A stretch of DNA of 64,000 nucleotides, from positions 7,502,001 through 7,566,000 of the forward strand of contig NZ_JAGRPV010000001.1 in the NCBI RefSeq assembly GCF_030014955.1, given 5' to 3'. The notes beneath the pieces were generated by a model. It ran no database searches, had not been told where the DNA came from, and saw only the letters and a list, made by a program, of their open reading frames with translations. A program made the position numbers and the translations under genes. Each line of letters begins with the position of its first letter. Position 1 is the first letter of the stretch. Positions 16,194 through 25,284 of this stretch are shown here, in pieces. Source of the DNA: Cohnella hashimotonis. Its GTDB lineage: Bacteria > Bacillota > Bacilli > Paenibacillales > Paenibacillaceae.

Positions 16194-17237
16194 TCAGGCC
16201 GGCAGCCCCGGCCCGCCCAGCCGCTTTTTCAGCCGGGTCGCAGCGTGGTACGCCATGAGATAGATGCCCGACAGCAGGAACAGCCCCCGGCTGTTCAGCA
16301 GCGCAAAGCCCCGCAGCGGCAGCCAGGTCCCCGGATCCCGCGCGATTCTCCGCATGCTGTCATAGAAATAGGCGCGGCGGCTGGCCTGCCTCAGATCGTT
16401 ACGCAGCCTGCCCAGGCCCGAGCGGTTATCGAGATTGTGCAGGCTGTTGTCCAACACGCGGTCGAACAGCAGCCCGGCCGTCATCTTATCGGTTTTTTCC
16501 CGGTCCTCGTAGGCTTCGTAATAGAGCCTGAACTTCTCGACGAGGGCCAGCTCCTTCTGCAAATAATCGGGCTTGAAGCTGTGCATCAGGGAGCCCTCGC
16601 GTTGATAGTAGTTGTACAAAGCCGCGGGAACAGCCGTCACGATACGGGTATGCAGCAGGTAGAACAAATTAAACAGCACGTCCTCGCTGAACACTTCCCC
16701 GTGCGCGTCGAACCGGATGTCATGATCGACGATGATGCTCCGCTTGTACAGCTTGTTCCAGAGAACGACCGAGAACTTCTTGTCCAGCCAATAGCGGTCG
16801 ATGCCGCACTCGGCGATGCTGACGGTCCTGTCGGTCAGGCCGAGCGCCTTCGGGACGGCCTTCCGGTCGTAGACGAGGCTGTAATCGCATGCGCAAATAT
16901 CTGCATCCGTCTCAAGCGCACGCCGGTACAGCGTCTCGAACATCGCCGGCTCCGCCCAGTCGTCCGCGTCGACGAAGCCGACATAAATGCCGGTGGCCGC
17001 ATCGAGCCCCGTGTTCCTCGCGCCGCCTTGTCCCTGGTTGGCTTGACGGATCACCCGGATCCGCGTGTCCGCCTCGGCATAACGCGCAAGAATGTCGGCC
17101 GAACGGTCCGTCGAGCCATCGTCGACCACAATGATCTCGATGTCGCTTAACGTCTGTCCGATCAGGGAATCCAGGCACCTCGGCAGATACCCGGCAACAT
17201 TGTACACGGGCACGATAATACTGACTGCTGGCTTCAT
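16194..17237 (-). CDS. Family 2 glycosyltransferase
   Basis: A 347-residue GT-A fold glycosyltransferase. SIIVPVYNVAGYLPRCLDSL opens the domain (residues 6-25), DDGSTDRS follows, and GFVDADDW carries the metal-binding DxD near residue 93. The C-terminal third has a helical region and a hydrophobic stretch (LLSGIYLMAYHAATRLKK) that may touch the membrane. It resembles EpsJ/CpsJ-type enzymes that add sugars to exopolysaccharide or wall glycans. GGAGG lies 6 bases before ATG 17237; longer frames upstream lack a site. No other glycan synthesis gene adjoins it. Confidence 0.9.
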   Translation of the reverse strand: MKPAVSIIVPVYNVAGYLPRCLDSLIGQTLSDIEIIVVDDGSTDRSADILARYAEADTRIRVIRQANQGQGGARNTGLDAATGIYVGFVDADDWAEPAMFETLYRRALETDADICACDYSLVYDRKAVPKALGLTDRTVSIAECGIDRYWLDKKFSVVLWNKLYKRSIIVDHDIRFDAHGEVFSEDVLFNLFYLLHTRIVTAVPAALYNYYQREGSLMHSFKPDYLQKELALVEKFRLYYEAYEDREKTDKMTAGLLFDRVLDNSLHNLDNRSGLGRLRNDLRQASRRAYFYDSMRRIARDPGTWLPLRGFALLNSRGLFLLSGIYLMAYHAATRLKKRLGGPGLPA

Positions 17238-17445
17238 GGGCATCCTCCATAAAATAGAAATGTGTAAAAAGGCCCGGATCGGCGTTCTTTTATGTATGTA
17301 AGCGCGGAGGGGAACTCCGGGATTTCTCGCGTGGATGAGCTGGATTTCGAAGAAAGAGCTTTTATTATTTAAACCTTGAAAAGAAAAGTTAAACGATACG
17401 ATTAATTCGCGAGACCTATACGCGTGCGCCCATCCGAACTTGAGG

Positions 17446-17475
17446 TTGATTCTGCCCGCGTACATGATTTACAAT
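17446..17475 (+). promoter_or_regulatory. Candidate promoter of the ABC-F leader/gene
   Basis: TTGATT (17446-17451) and TACAAT (17470-17475) are 18 bases apart, a plausible sigma-A promoter about 30 bases before the leader-peptide start. It was chosen by position and match only. Confidence 0.5.
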
Positions 17476-17505
17476 ACGGGTACATCAACGGATTGGAGTT
17501 GAAGA

Positions 17506-17613
17506 ATGAATGTGATTTTTCTTGCCTACGCGAAGGAAGACGGCGATCGTTCGCCTGTATTCTTTGCCATGCAAGAAAGTTACGTTCTTCTTCGCTCGAT
17601 CGGCGGGCCCTGA
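17506..17613 (+). CDS. 35-codon leader peptide of the ABC-F gene
   Basis: ATG 17506, with GGAG about 8 bases upstream, opens a 35-codon frame starting MNVIFLAYAKEDGDRSPVFF and ending RSIGGP before TGA. It lies 98 bases before the ABC-F gene. Its second half overlaps a 13-base sequence that can pair with a segment near the ABC-F ribosome site. This is the layout of ribosome-stalling leader peptides before antibiotic-resistance ABC-F genes (vmlR, lsa and msr types). Stalling of a drug-bound ribosome would change the pairing. The function is inferred; no stall motif is known to me here. Confidence 0.6.
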   Translation: MNVIFLAYAKEDGDRSPVFFAMQESYVLLRSIGGP

Positions 17614-17676
17614 TCCAACCTTGGATCGGCGGATTTTTCCTGTACCCATCGGAGCTGCGAGAAGTAACTTTCTTGC
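17571..17676 (+). promoter_or_regulatory. Attenuator-like leader RNA structure before the ABC-F gene
   Basis: GCAAGAAAGTTAC (17571-17583) is perfectly complementary to GTAACTTTCTTGC (17664-17676), a 13-bp long-range stem followed by a pyrimidine-rich stretch. Inside it the short hairpin GATCCA-ACC-TTGGATC (about 17612-17628) is followed by GGCGGATTTTT and could act as a competing or terminating structure. A ribosome stalled on the leader peptide would cover the first arm. Confidence 0.6.
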
Positions 17677-17711
17677 GGCTCTTTCTATTTTCCAAGGGAG
17701 GAATCCGCCAT

Positions 17712-19190
17712 ATGTCATTAATTCAAGTGAAAAACCTGACGTTCGCTTACGACGGCAGCTACGACAATATCTTCGAGGACGTGAGCTTCCAGCTCGATAC
17801 CGATTGGAAACTAGGCTTCACCGGCCGCAACGGACGGGGCAAGACCACGTTCCTCAACCTGCTGCTCGGCAAATACGAATACCGCGGGCACATCTCGGCT
17901 TCCGTCAGCTTCGAATACTTTCCTTTTCCCGTCGCGAACCCCGAGGATCTGACGCTGTTTGTCATGGAGGGCATCGTGCCGGAAGCCGCGGAATGGCAGA
18001 TCAAGCGGGAGCTCTCGCTCCTCAAGGTGTCCGAGGACGCGCTGTACCGCCCCTTCGAATCGTTGTCCAACGGAGAACAGACCAAGGTGCTGCTGGCCGC
18101 TTTGTTTCTCAAGGAAAACAGCTTCCTGCTCATCGACGAGCCGACCAACCATCTCGACGTGCATGCCCGCAAGCTGGTCAGCGATTATCTGCGCTCCAAG
18201 CGCGGCTTCATCCTCGTGTCTCACGACCGTGCGTTCCTGGATAACTGCATCGACCACGTCCTGTCGATCAACAGGGCCGATATCGATATTCAGAAAGGCA
18301 ACTTCTCGGATTGGCAGGAGAACAAGCGGCGGGAGGACGACTTCGAGCTGGCGGAAAACGACAAGCTCAAAAAGGACATCAAGCGCCTGTCCGAAGCGGC
18401 CAAACGCACGAGCGACTGGTCCGACGCCGTCGAGAAAACGAAAAACGGCACGCGCGTCGGCGGTCTGCGCCCCGATAAAGGTTACATCGGCCACAAGGCC
18501 GCCAAGATGATGAAGCGCTCCAAAGCCACGGAGCACAGGCAGCAAGCCGCAATCGATGAACGGGCGGGGCTGCTGAAGAATATCGAGAGCGCGGAAAGCC
18601 TGAAGCTCGCGCAGCTCCCCTATCATCAGGACCGGCTCGTCGAGCTGGCGGGCGTGTCGATTTTCTACGGCGAGAAGACCGTGTGCGGAAATGTCGCATT
18701 CGCCGTCGAACGGGGCGAGCGCATCGCGCTGTCGGGACCGAACGGCTCGGGCAAGTCGAGCATCCTCAAGCTGATCTGCGGGGAGGACCTGACCTATACA
18801 GGCACGCTGAGGAAGGGAAGCCAGCTCAAGATCTCTTACGTGTCGCAGGACACCTCGCATCTGCGCGGCAACTTGTCGGACTATGCCGCGGCGCACGGGA
18901 TCGACGAGAGCTTGTTCAAAGCCATTCTGCGCAAGCTCGATTTCGCCCGGGTGCAGTTCGAGAAGGACATCTCGTCCTACAGCGGCGGCCAGAAGAAGAA
19001 GGTGCTGATCGCCAGAAGCCTGTGCGAGCCGGCGCATCTGTACGTCTGGGACGAACCGCTCAACTTCATCGACGTTCTGTCGCGCATGCAGATTGAGGAC
19101 CTGCTGCTCGAGCACGCGCCCACGATTCTGTTCGTCGAGCACGACAGCGAGTTCTGCAGGCGGATCGCGACGAAGGTCGTCGAGCTGTAA
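17712..19190 (+). CDS. Lsa-type ABC-F protein (ribosome protection)
   Basis: A 492-residue ABC-F ATPase with two nucleotide-binding domains and no membrane part. NBD1: GRNGRGKTTFLN (Walker A), SNGEQTKVLLA (signature), LLIDEPTNHLD (Walker B). NBD2: GPNGSGKSSILK, YSGGQKKKVLIARSL and VWDEPLNFID. The linker between them is charged (KKDIKRLSEAAKR). Length and sequence match Lsa proteins, which displace lincosamides, streptogramin A and pleuromutilins from the ribosome. The start ATG 17712 lies 10 bases after GGGAGG. The leader peptide and hairpins upstream support drug-induced expression. Actual resistance is not shown by the sequence. Confidence 0.92.
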   Translation: MSLIQVKNLTFAYDGSYDNIFEDVSFQLDTDWKLGFTGRNGRGKTTFLNLLLGKYEYRGHISASVSFEYFPFPVANPEDLTLFVMEGIVPEAAEWQIKRELSLLKVSEDALYRPFESLSNGEQTKVLLAALFLKENSFLLIDEPTNHLDVHARKLVSDYLRSKRGFILVSHDRAFLDNCIDHVLSINRADIDIQKGNFSDWQENKRREDDFELAENDKLKKDIKRLSEAAKRTSDWSDAVEKTKNGTRVGGLRPDKGYIGHKAAKMMKRSKATEHRQQAAIDERAGLLKNIESAESLKLAQLPYHQDRLVELAGVSIFYGEKTVCGNVAFAVERGERIALSGPNGSGKSSILKLICGEDLTYTGTLRKGSQLKISYVSQDTSHLRGNLSDYAAAHGIDESLFKAILRKLDFARVQFEKDISSYSGGQKKKVLIARSLCEPAHLYVWDEPLNFIDVLSRMQIEDLLLEHAPTILFVEHDSEFCRRIATKVVEL

Positions 19191-19299
19191 GACCGGGAAT
19201 TGTGCGAAATGCGGATTTTGTCGAAGGAATTCAGGCTCCGTGCATCGAAATTAAGGGGATTAGAATAGCTCGGCGAGGCTGAGCGACGGAGGGTCCCCA

Positions 19300-22200
19300 T
19301 TGATCGTACGCACCAAGCTCGCGATCCCGCAGCTACGAAGCGCTCCCGTTCCAAGGCCCAGGCTGATGCGAAAATTGAACGAGGGACTGAACGCCAGGCT
19401 GACGCTCGTGTCCGGCCAGTCCGGCTACGGGAAGACGACGGCGCTGAGCCAATGGGCGCGCGAGGCGAATCTTCCCGTGGCCTGGCTGTCGCTGGATCGG
19501 CAGGACAACGATTGGATCGCGTTCTGGAGCGGCGTGACGGCAGCCATCGAGACCGTCGCGCCGGGCTTCGGCGCATCGGTCATGCCGCTGGTGAAGGAGG
19601 GGCCGTCGTCCGCCGCGGCATCGGTCTCGGCGTCGACACCCGCCTGGTCGTCGGAGCCCGCGATCAAGGCGCTGCTGAACGCGCTGCACGACCTGGCGGG
19701 CGAGCTCGCGATCGTGCTCGACGATTATCAATTCATCGAGCTCCCTGCCATCCACCGCTCCTGGGCGTACTTTGTCGAGCGCTTGCCGGATACGGTGTAT
19801 CTCTACGTGGCGAGCCGCGTCGATCCGGCGATCCCGACGGCTAGACTGCTGGCCAGACAAGAGCTGCGCCGCGTGACGACGGACGATTTGAGATTCGATG
19901 CGGACGAGGGACGCGTCTTCTTCGAGCTTAAGGCAGGGCTGGCGCTCACGGGCGAGCAGACGTCCGCGCTCGTGCGCCAGACGGAAGGATGGATCAGCGG
20001 ACTGCAGCTCGCAGCCATCTCGCTCGGACGCAGCCCGGACCCGGCCTCGTTCATCAGGCAGTTCAGCGGCCGGCAGCAGCACATCTCGGATTACTTGCTG
20101 GAGGAGGTGCTGCGGGATCTCGAGGAGCCGCTGCAGGCGTTTCTGCGCGAGACTTCGGTCCTGGCGCGTATGAATCCGCAGCTGTGCGAGGCCGTGACGG
20201 GCCGGACCGACTGCCGCGCGCTGCTCGCGAGACTGGAGCAGTTGAACCTGTTCCTGATTCCGCTGGACGAGGAGCGGCATTGGTACAGGTATCACCACCT
20301 GCTGTCCGACTTTCTACGGAACCAGTTCGCCGGCACGGATCCCGAAGGATGGGCAGCCGCGCATGCAAGAGCCGCGAGAGCGCTGGAGGGACAGGGCTTC
20401 GTCGAAGAAGCCGGCGAGCACTATCTGGAGGGACGGCAGTATGGAGACGCCGTGCGGCTGATCGAGCGCCATCTGCCCGACCTCATCCGCAGCAGGGGAG
20501 CGACGCTGAGCCGCTGGGTGCTGCGGCTGCCCGAAGGCTGTCTCGAAGGGAAGCCGATGGCGGAAATGTTCTATCTGCTCCTGCTCACCGGCAGCGGGCA
20601 GAAGGAGCTGGCCGCGTGCAAGATCGGCGAAGCGCGGGTGCGTTACGAGGCGCTGCAGGGCGCGATGGACGAGACGGCGTGGCGCTCGGTCATGGGCAAC
20701 CTGTATTTCCTGAGCGGCGTTGCCTGTTATCTGCTCAAAGACCTGGACGGCGTAACCGCCTACTTCGAGCTTGCGGAGCGGCTCTTCCCCGAAGCGCGGC
20801 TGCTGCGCTCCGTCTCGTTCAACAACAACCACGTGCTCGATGAATTCGACGATCATATGGGCTACCTCAACGACTACCATGCCGCACTAGAATTCATGGA
20901 CCGGTGGCTGGGCGTATGGGGAGACAATCTGGCGCATCCGTTCGTCCTGTCGCTGCAAACCTCATTCAGTAAGTTGTTGTACGAATGGAACCGGCTCGAG
21001 GAAGCGGAAGCTTGCGTGCGACGGTTACTCGGACGCAGCGATACGCCCCCTGTCGCCCGCACTCTGTTATATCTGTACGGGAGCGCGTCGCGAATTCTGC
21101 AGGCCCGCGGCCGGCCGGCCGAAGCCTCGGACCTGCTGGTTCAGCTGCGGGCGCACGTCGACTCGCCGGACTACGATCTGTACATGCGCAGAATCGGGGC
21201 CGAGGAGGCCTGCCTGCGCTTGCGGCAGGGCCGGCCGGATCAGGCAGCGCAGTGGCTGGCGCAGTGCGGCATGTCGCACGCGGACGAGGTGTCGCTCGGC
21301 AGCGTCGCGGAGCAGTTGGCCCTGGCCAAGGTGCTGGCGGCCTGCGGGCGCGAAGCGGAAGCGCTGGATCTGGCGGAGCGGCTGTACGCGCTGCTGTGCA
21401 GGGAGGATCGCCTGCGGGACCGCGTGCAGGCGCTGCTCGCGCAGTGCGCGGCGCTGCGCGGTCTCGGGCGGACGGACGAGGCATTGGTCCGGCTGGATAC
21501 GGCCTTGCGCCTGGCGGAGCCGCAGGGCTTCGTCCGCAGCTTCGTCGACGAAGGCGAAGGCATGGCGGAGCTGCTCGCCGCGTATGCCGGGACGGAGGCG
21601 CGCGGGAATGCGGGCGCCTTTGCTTACGCGAGAAGGCTGCTGCAGGCGGTGGCGGACGAAATGGCCGGCAGGATGGCGGTGCGCGCGGCGGCGGATGGCG
21701 ACGGGGCCGACAGGCCGACGGTGCGCGAGACGGCGGATGGCGACGGGGCCGGTAGCCCGGCGGTGCGCGAGACGGCGGATGGCGACGGGGCCGGCAGGCA
21801 GACGGTGCGCGAGGCGGCGGATGGCGATGGGGCCGGTAGCCCGGGGGAAAGCCGAGGTGCTGCGGTACGCGCCCAAGCGGCTGTCCGCGGAGCGGCCAAA
21901 ACCGGCGGCGCTGCGGAACGCACCCAGACGACGGGAGACGACGGGACATACGACGGAATGCTCTCGGTCAATTGCTTTGGCAGGTTCAAGGTAAGCGACC
22001 CGGACGGCCGGGAAGTCCGGTGGCGCACTTCCAAAGCGGAGGAGCTGCTGGCCTACCTGGTGCACCACCGTGGAGAAGCGGTGGACCGCTATCGCATCAT
22101 GGACGCGCTGTGGGACGACGACTCTACCAAGACTTCCGCCAATCTGCATACGACGGTGCACCTGCTTCGCAAGACGCTCGGCAGCATCGGGATCAAAGAC

Positions 22201-22671
22201 GTCGTTCAGCACAACCGCGGCTTTTACCGTGTGGACACGGACATCCTCGATTGCGACTATCTGACGTTCGAGGCATGGGTTTCCGCCGGCATGTCCCTGA
22301 CAGAAGACAACATTGACCGTTGCGAAGCGATCGCCAAGCTATACGCGGGGCCTTATCTGTCGGACAACGGCTATCATTGGTCCGATCCGATCGGCAAAAG
22401 CCTTGAAAATGAATTTTTAGCGCTGCTGCTCCAGATTTACGATTATTACATGGGCGACGGTAATTATCCCGCTGCCATTGCGGTCATGAAAAGAGCGCTC
22501 AAGCACGCGGCATGGCGCGAAGACGTTCACGTGCGGCTGATCCAGGCGTATCTGGCGAACAAAGATCGGATCGCGGCGCTCAAGCAATACGATGCGTTGA
22601 AGCGGATGCTGCGCGTCGAGTATCGGCTGGAGCCGGGAGATGAGGCTAAGCGGCTATTGAACCTGCGCTAA
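19300..22671 (+). CDS. MalT-type ATPase regulator with C-terminal BTAD domain
   Basis: A 1123-residue signal-transducing regulator. It starts at TTG 19300, 7 bases after CGGAGGG. An STAND/MalT-like NTPase comes first, with Walker A GQSGYGKTT (residues 39-47) and LAIVLDDYQF as Walker B. TPR-like helical repeats fill residues ~340-790. A low-complexity linker (about 795-875) holds four 14-residue repeats of the form RETADGDGAG. The end (from ~888) is an OmpR-like winged helix (TSKAEELLAYLVHHRGEAV) plus a bacterial transcriptional activation domain. It probably activates genes after inducer binding. The target is not evident; the SLH protein downstream is one candidate. Confidence 0.88.
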   Translation: MIVRTKLAIPQLRSAPVPRPRLMRKLNEGLNARLTLVSGQSGYGKTTALSQWAREANLPVAWLSLDRQDNDWIAFWSGVTAAIETVAPGFGASVMPLVKEGPSSAAASVSASTPAWSSEPAIKALLNALHDLAGELAIVLDDYQFIELPAIHRSWAYFVERLPDTVYLYVASRVDPAIPTARLLARQELRRVTTDDLRFDADEGRVFFELKAGLALTGEQTSALVRQTEGWISGLQLAAISLGRSPDPASFIRQFSGRQQHISDYLLEEVLRDLEEPLQAFLRETSVLARMNPQLCEAVTGRTDCRALLARLEQLNLFLIPLDEERHWYRYHHLLSDFLRNQFAGTDPEGWAAAHARAARALEGQGFVEEAGEHYLEGRQYGDAVRLIERHLPDLIRSRGATLSRWVLRLPEGCLEGKPMAEMFYLLLLTGSGQKELAACKIGEARVRYEALQGAMDETAWRSVMGNLYFLSGVACYLLKDLDGVTAYFELAERLFPEARLLRSVSFNNNHVLDEFDDHMGYLNDYHAALEFMDRWLGVWGDNLAHPFVLSLQTSFSKLLYEWNRLEEAEACVRRLLGRSDTPPVARTLLYLYGSASRILQARGRPAEASDLLVQLRAHVDSPDYDLYMRRIGAEEACLRLRQGRPDQAAQWLAQCGMSHADEVSLGSVAEQLALAKVLAACGREAEALDLAERLYALLCREDRLRDRVQALLAQCAALRGLGRTDEALVRLDTALRLAEPQGFVRSFVDEGEGMAELLAAYAGTEARGNAGAFAYARRLLQAVADEMAGRMAVRAAADGDGADRPTVRETADGDGAGSPAVRETADGDGAGRQTVREAADGDGAGSPGESRGAAVRAQAAVRGAAKTGGAAERTQTTGDDGTYDGMLSVNCFGRFKVSDPDGREVRWRTSKAEELLAYLVHHRGEAVDRYRIMDALWDDDSTKTSANLHTTVHLLRKTLGSIGIKDVVQHNRGFYRVDTDILDCDYLTFEAWVSAGMSLTEDNIDRCEAIAKLYAGPYLSDNGYHWSDPIGKSLENEFLALLLQIYDYYMGDGNYPAAIAVMKRALKHAAWREDVHVRLIQAYLANKDRIAALKQYDALKRMLRVEYRLEPGDEAKRLLNLR

Positions 22672-22872
22672 CCGTCCGACATATGACGTCAAAAATCCAA
22701 CAAATCCACGGTTTCTAAATGCTGGGAATTGCAGCGATTTTCGATGAAATCCCTTGTGTGGTCGGGCATTTTGCAGCTCCGTATAGGCATTCGAATATCA
22801 TATTTTGTTTAGTATTTTTTGCTACCATAGGCTCAGCTTAACTAGAACACAGAGGAGGCCTATCGGTTCACG

Positions 22873-24729
22873 ATGAAAAAAAGAACGGTTAGCTTGTTTC
22901 TCGCTTTGTCCATGTCCCTCCCGAGTGCGGCCGCGTTCGCGAAAACGTCTGCCGACTTCGCCGACCTGAAGGATTTGGACGCAGCGACGAAAGCCAAGTT
23001 CGACGCGCTGATCTCGGCGGGCATCTTCGACGGCGTATCCGACACCACCTTCGGCTTAAGGGAGGAGATGAATCGCGCCCAATTCGCCAAGGTTGCCGCC
23101 CTGATCTACGGTCTGGAAGTGGACACGAGCTTGAAAACCTCCAGCTTCAAGGACGTCAAGGCCGACGATCCGGCGAACGGTTATGCGCTGCCGTACATTG
23201 AGGCGGTCAAAAAAGCCGGCATCACAGACGGCTACGGTTCAGGCGTATTTGACCCTGCGGGAGATGTCACGAAAGAGCAGCTCGCAGCGTTCCTGATCAA
23301 GGGGCTCGGACAAAAAGAAGAGGCGCAGAAAATCCCTGGCGTAAAAGACGCTACCGTGTCGGACTGGGCCAAGGGTTACGTCGCGCTGGCATTGGAAAAG
23401 AAACTCTTGTCCAACGGCGCGGACGGAAAGTTCGGTGGCCAGGCGAACGCGACCCGGGATTTGCTTCTCACCGGGGCTTATGAGGCGAAGGCGCAGTACG
23501 TTCCACCGGGATCGACGCCAACACCAACGCCTACACCGACTCCAACACCGACACCGACACCAACGCCGGTTTATCAGACACCTGCGCCGACGGCAACGCC
23601 GACGCCAACTGCAACACCGACGCCGACTCCGACCGCGACGCCTACGCCGACGCCGTCCCAATCGCCGTCACCGTCACCGTCACCGTCTCAGTCTCCATCG
23701 CCATCGCCTTCCCAATCGCCTACGCCGACGGCTGCCCCAGCCATCGCGAATGTCGCGGTTGCACAGGGAACCTTGGCATACTCGACTAGCATCACCTACA
23801 CGGCCGGCCAGGGCAACGTGCTGCGGATTAAAAAGCAAGCCGACGCTTTCTCCACTCCGAAAGTCGGGGATGACGTGAGCGGGATTACCGAGGCTTATCA
23901 ATCGGGCGCCAATATCGCGAATGTCGAAGCTGGCAATCATATCGGTCTTTACGAAGTCGATGGTGTGACCGGCACTGTGGTTCGATTCCGTGATATTACG
24001 ATTGATGAGGAAAATATCGGGGAGGCGCCTTACGAACTGTATTATCCAGCCAACTTCTACGAGCTGGAACCTGGCTCTGCACCCAGCACCGTACAGCTTG
24101 CGGCACTGAAGAACTTGCCTCAAGATGCGACAAAGTGGCAGATTATCGCAGGCGAGAACGGTATTGACGTGCCTGCTGCCGGAGCCGTCTTTAATGGCAC
24201 AGATTATACAGCCGGAGATGACATTCCTTTTAACGGCACCAGTATCGTCGTTGCCCTGGCTGCTACGGACGCCCAAGGTCATGTCATCGGATTTGCGCAT
24301 CTCGCGTACTCCACGACGACCGATTCGCTTGCTTCGTTAGAATCGTTGTATGCGGGACTAGGACAAAACACCATTACGATTCAGTTCGGCGATGACTTGG
24401 ATTCGACAACCATGAATAAGACGAACATCAGTGATTTGATCGAGTCGATTGTCATTAACCCGAACAGCCCCAATGCTGCCACGGTTGACTTGGGCGCCAG
24501 CAGTTTCGAGTGGATAACCGATCCTAATTCAGGCCCTTCGTTTCCACCGAACTTTCCGCCGATAACGGGATTCCCTTCGTCGGCGCCTTCGGCAAAAATT
24601 ACGGTTCCCGCTATGAACCTGAACGTGGGAGACGTGGTTCGTGTTAATTTCCAGAATGGCGCAGTGAAGAATACCTCTGGAAAAGTTCAATTGAACTGCA
24701 TGACAACTGTCCAATCGCCCCGTACTTAA
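22873..24729 (+). CDS. SLH-domain surface protein with Pro/Thr-Ser linker
   Basis: A 618-residue secreted protein with a signal peptide ([23 protein letters not shown]). Three SLH domains cover residues ~28-200 ([20 protein letters not shown], then [20 protein letters not shown], then a degenerate third). A TP/SP-rich linker follows (~213-288), built from repetitive ACGCCGACA-like codons, and then a ~330-residue domain of unknown fold. The SLH part should anchor it to the wall with the last domain exposed. A GGAGG lies 14 bases before ATG 22873, which is long, but there is no alternative start. A perfect terminator follows. No catalytic motif is recognisable. Confidence 0.88.
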   Translation: MKKRTVSLFLALSMSLPSAAAFAKTSADFADLKDLDAATKAKFDALISAGIFDGVSDTTFGLREEMNRAQFAKVAALIYGLEVDTSLKTSSFKDVKADDPANGYALPYIEAVKKAGITDGYGSGVFDPAGDVTKEQLAAFLIKGLGQKEEAQKIPGVKDATVSDWAKGYVALALEKKLLSNGADGKFGGQANATRDLLLTGAYEAKAQYVPPGSTPTPTPTPTPTPTPTPTPVYQTPAPTATPTPTATPTPTPTATPTPTPSQSPSPSPSPSQSPSPSPSQSPTPTAAPAIANVAVAQGTLAYSTSITYTAGQGNVLRIKKQADAFSTPKVGDDVSGITEAYQSGANIANVEAGNHIGLYEVDGVTGTVVRFRDITIDEENIGEAPYELYYPANFYELEPGSAPSTVQLAALKNLPQDATKWQIIAGENGIDVPAAGAVFNGTDYTAGDDIPFNGTSIVVALAATDAQGHVIGFAHLAYSTTTDSLASLESLYAGLGQNTITIQFGDDLDSTTMNKTNISDLIESIVINPNSPNAATVDLGASSFEWITDPNSGPSFPPNFPPITGFPSSAPSAKITVPAMNLNVGDVVRVNFQNGAVKNTSGKVQLNCMTTVQSPRT

Positions 24730-24742
24730 TATCGCGTTAAAA

Positions 24743-24780
24743 CAAACCGTCAGGGACATCCTCCTGACGGTTTGTCGTTT
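24743..24780 (+). terminator. Intrinsic terminator of the SLH gene
   Basis: A perfect 12-bp stem, CAAACCGTCAGG with CCTGACGGTTTG, has an 8-base loop and is followed by TCGTTT, 14 bases after the stop codon. Confidence 0.9.
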
Positions 24781-24799
24781 CCGTAGCTCTCGCGTTGAA

Positions 24800-24985
24800 A
24801 TAGCTGCTGAAAGGCAGTTATTTCAACGCCGAATCCCGGTCCCGCCTCGATTAGTTGCTAAAAGGCATTTATTCTCAGCTTGGCGGCCTTGAATTGCCCC
24901 ATGCAGGCAAAAATAACTGCCTTTTAACACTTATCGACTACAGGCGGAAGGATCCACGAGATTTTAACTGCCTTTTAGCAACTAA
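24800..24985. repeat. Composite inverted repeat element, copy C
   Basis: Two forward motifs (24800-24823, ATAGCTGCTGAAAGGCAG; 24851-24873, TTAGTTGCTAAAAGGCAT) are 51 bases apart. Two reversed motifs (24912-24934; 24962-24985, ending CCTTTTAGCAACTAAT) are also 51 bases apart. A ~38-base centre separates the pairs. Motif 2 matches the complement of motif 4 best. It lies between converging genes, after the terminator of the SLH gene. Confidence 0.88.
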
Positions 24986-25284
24986 TCGCGAACCCTCGCA
25001 GGCTGTCGGCATCTAGGCAGACCGCGCCGCGGGCAGTCAGCAGCGCTTACCCCTTTCACGTCAACACAACGGCAAATGCCGCCGCCAATACCAGGCACAG
25101 CGGGCTTTACAGCCTCGTGTCGTACTCGGCGAACGCGGTGCTTTGATTCTTTTAAAATCGAACAAATCGCACACCTTGATGATGATCTCGATGCTCCGGA
25201 TCATTTTGTCCGAGCCTTTATACGCAAAAATGCAGAGCCTGCAGGGTCTGCCGCGCTCCTGCCACTCTGCATCTGTGTGCATGC
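24986..25284. other. Intergenic stretch with possible gene remnant
   Basis: No intact gene is supported. On the minus strand, just past the ligD-like stop, a 73-codon frame (25061-25282) begins MHTDAEWQERGRPCRLC but has no ribosome site and no family I know. Another frame ends plausibly with AFAEYDTRL, stop, and then a hydrophobic stretch. These may be decayed coding DNA. Confidence 0.3.

Noticed and set aside
12348..24985. CRISPR array interpretation of the ~22-bp motifs with ~27-bp spacers
   Set aside because: Orientation flips halfway, there are only four units per locus, motifs vary and no cas gene is present.
25061..25282. 73-codon minus-strand frame right after the LigD polymerase stop
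   Set aside because: No ribosome site and no recognisable domain. Kept only as part of a possible remnant region.
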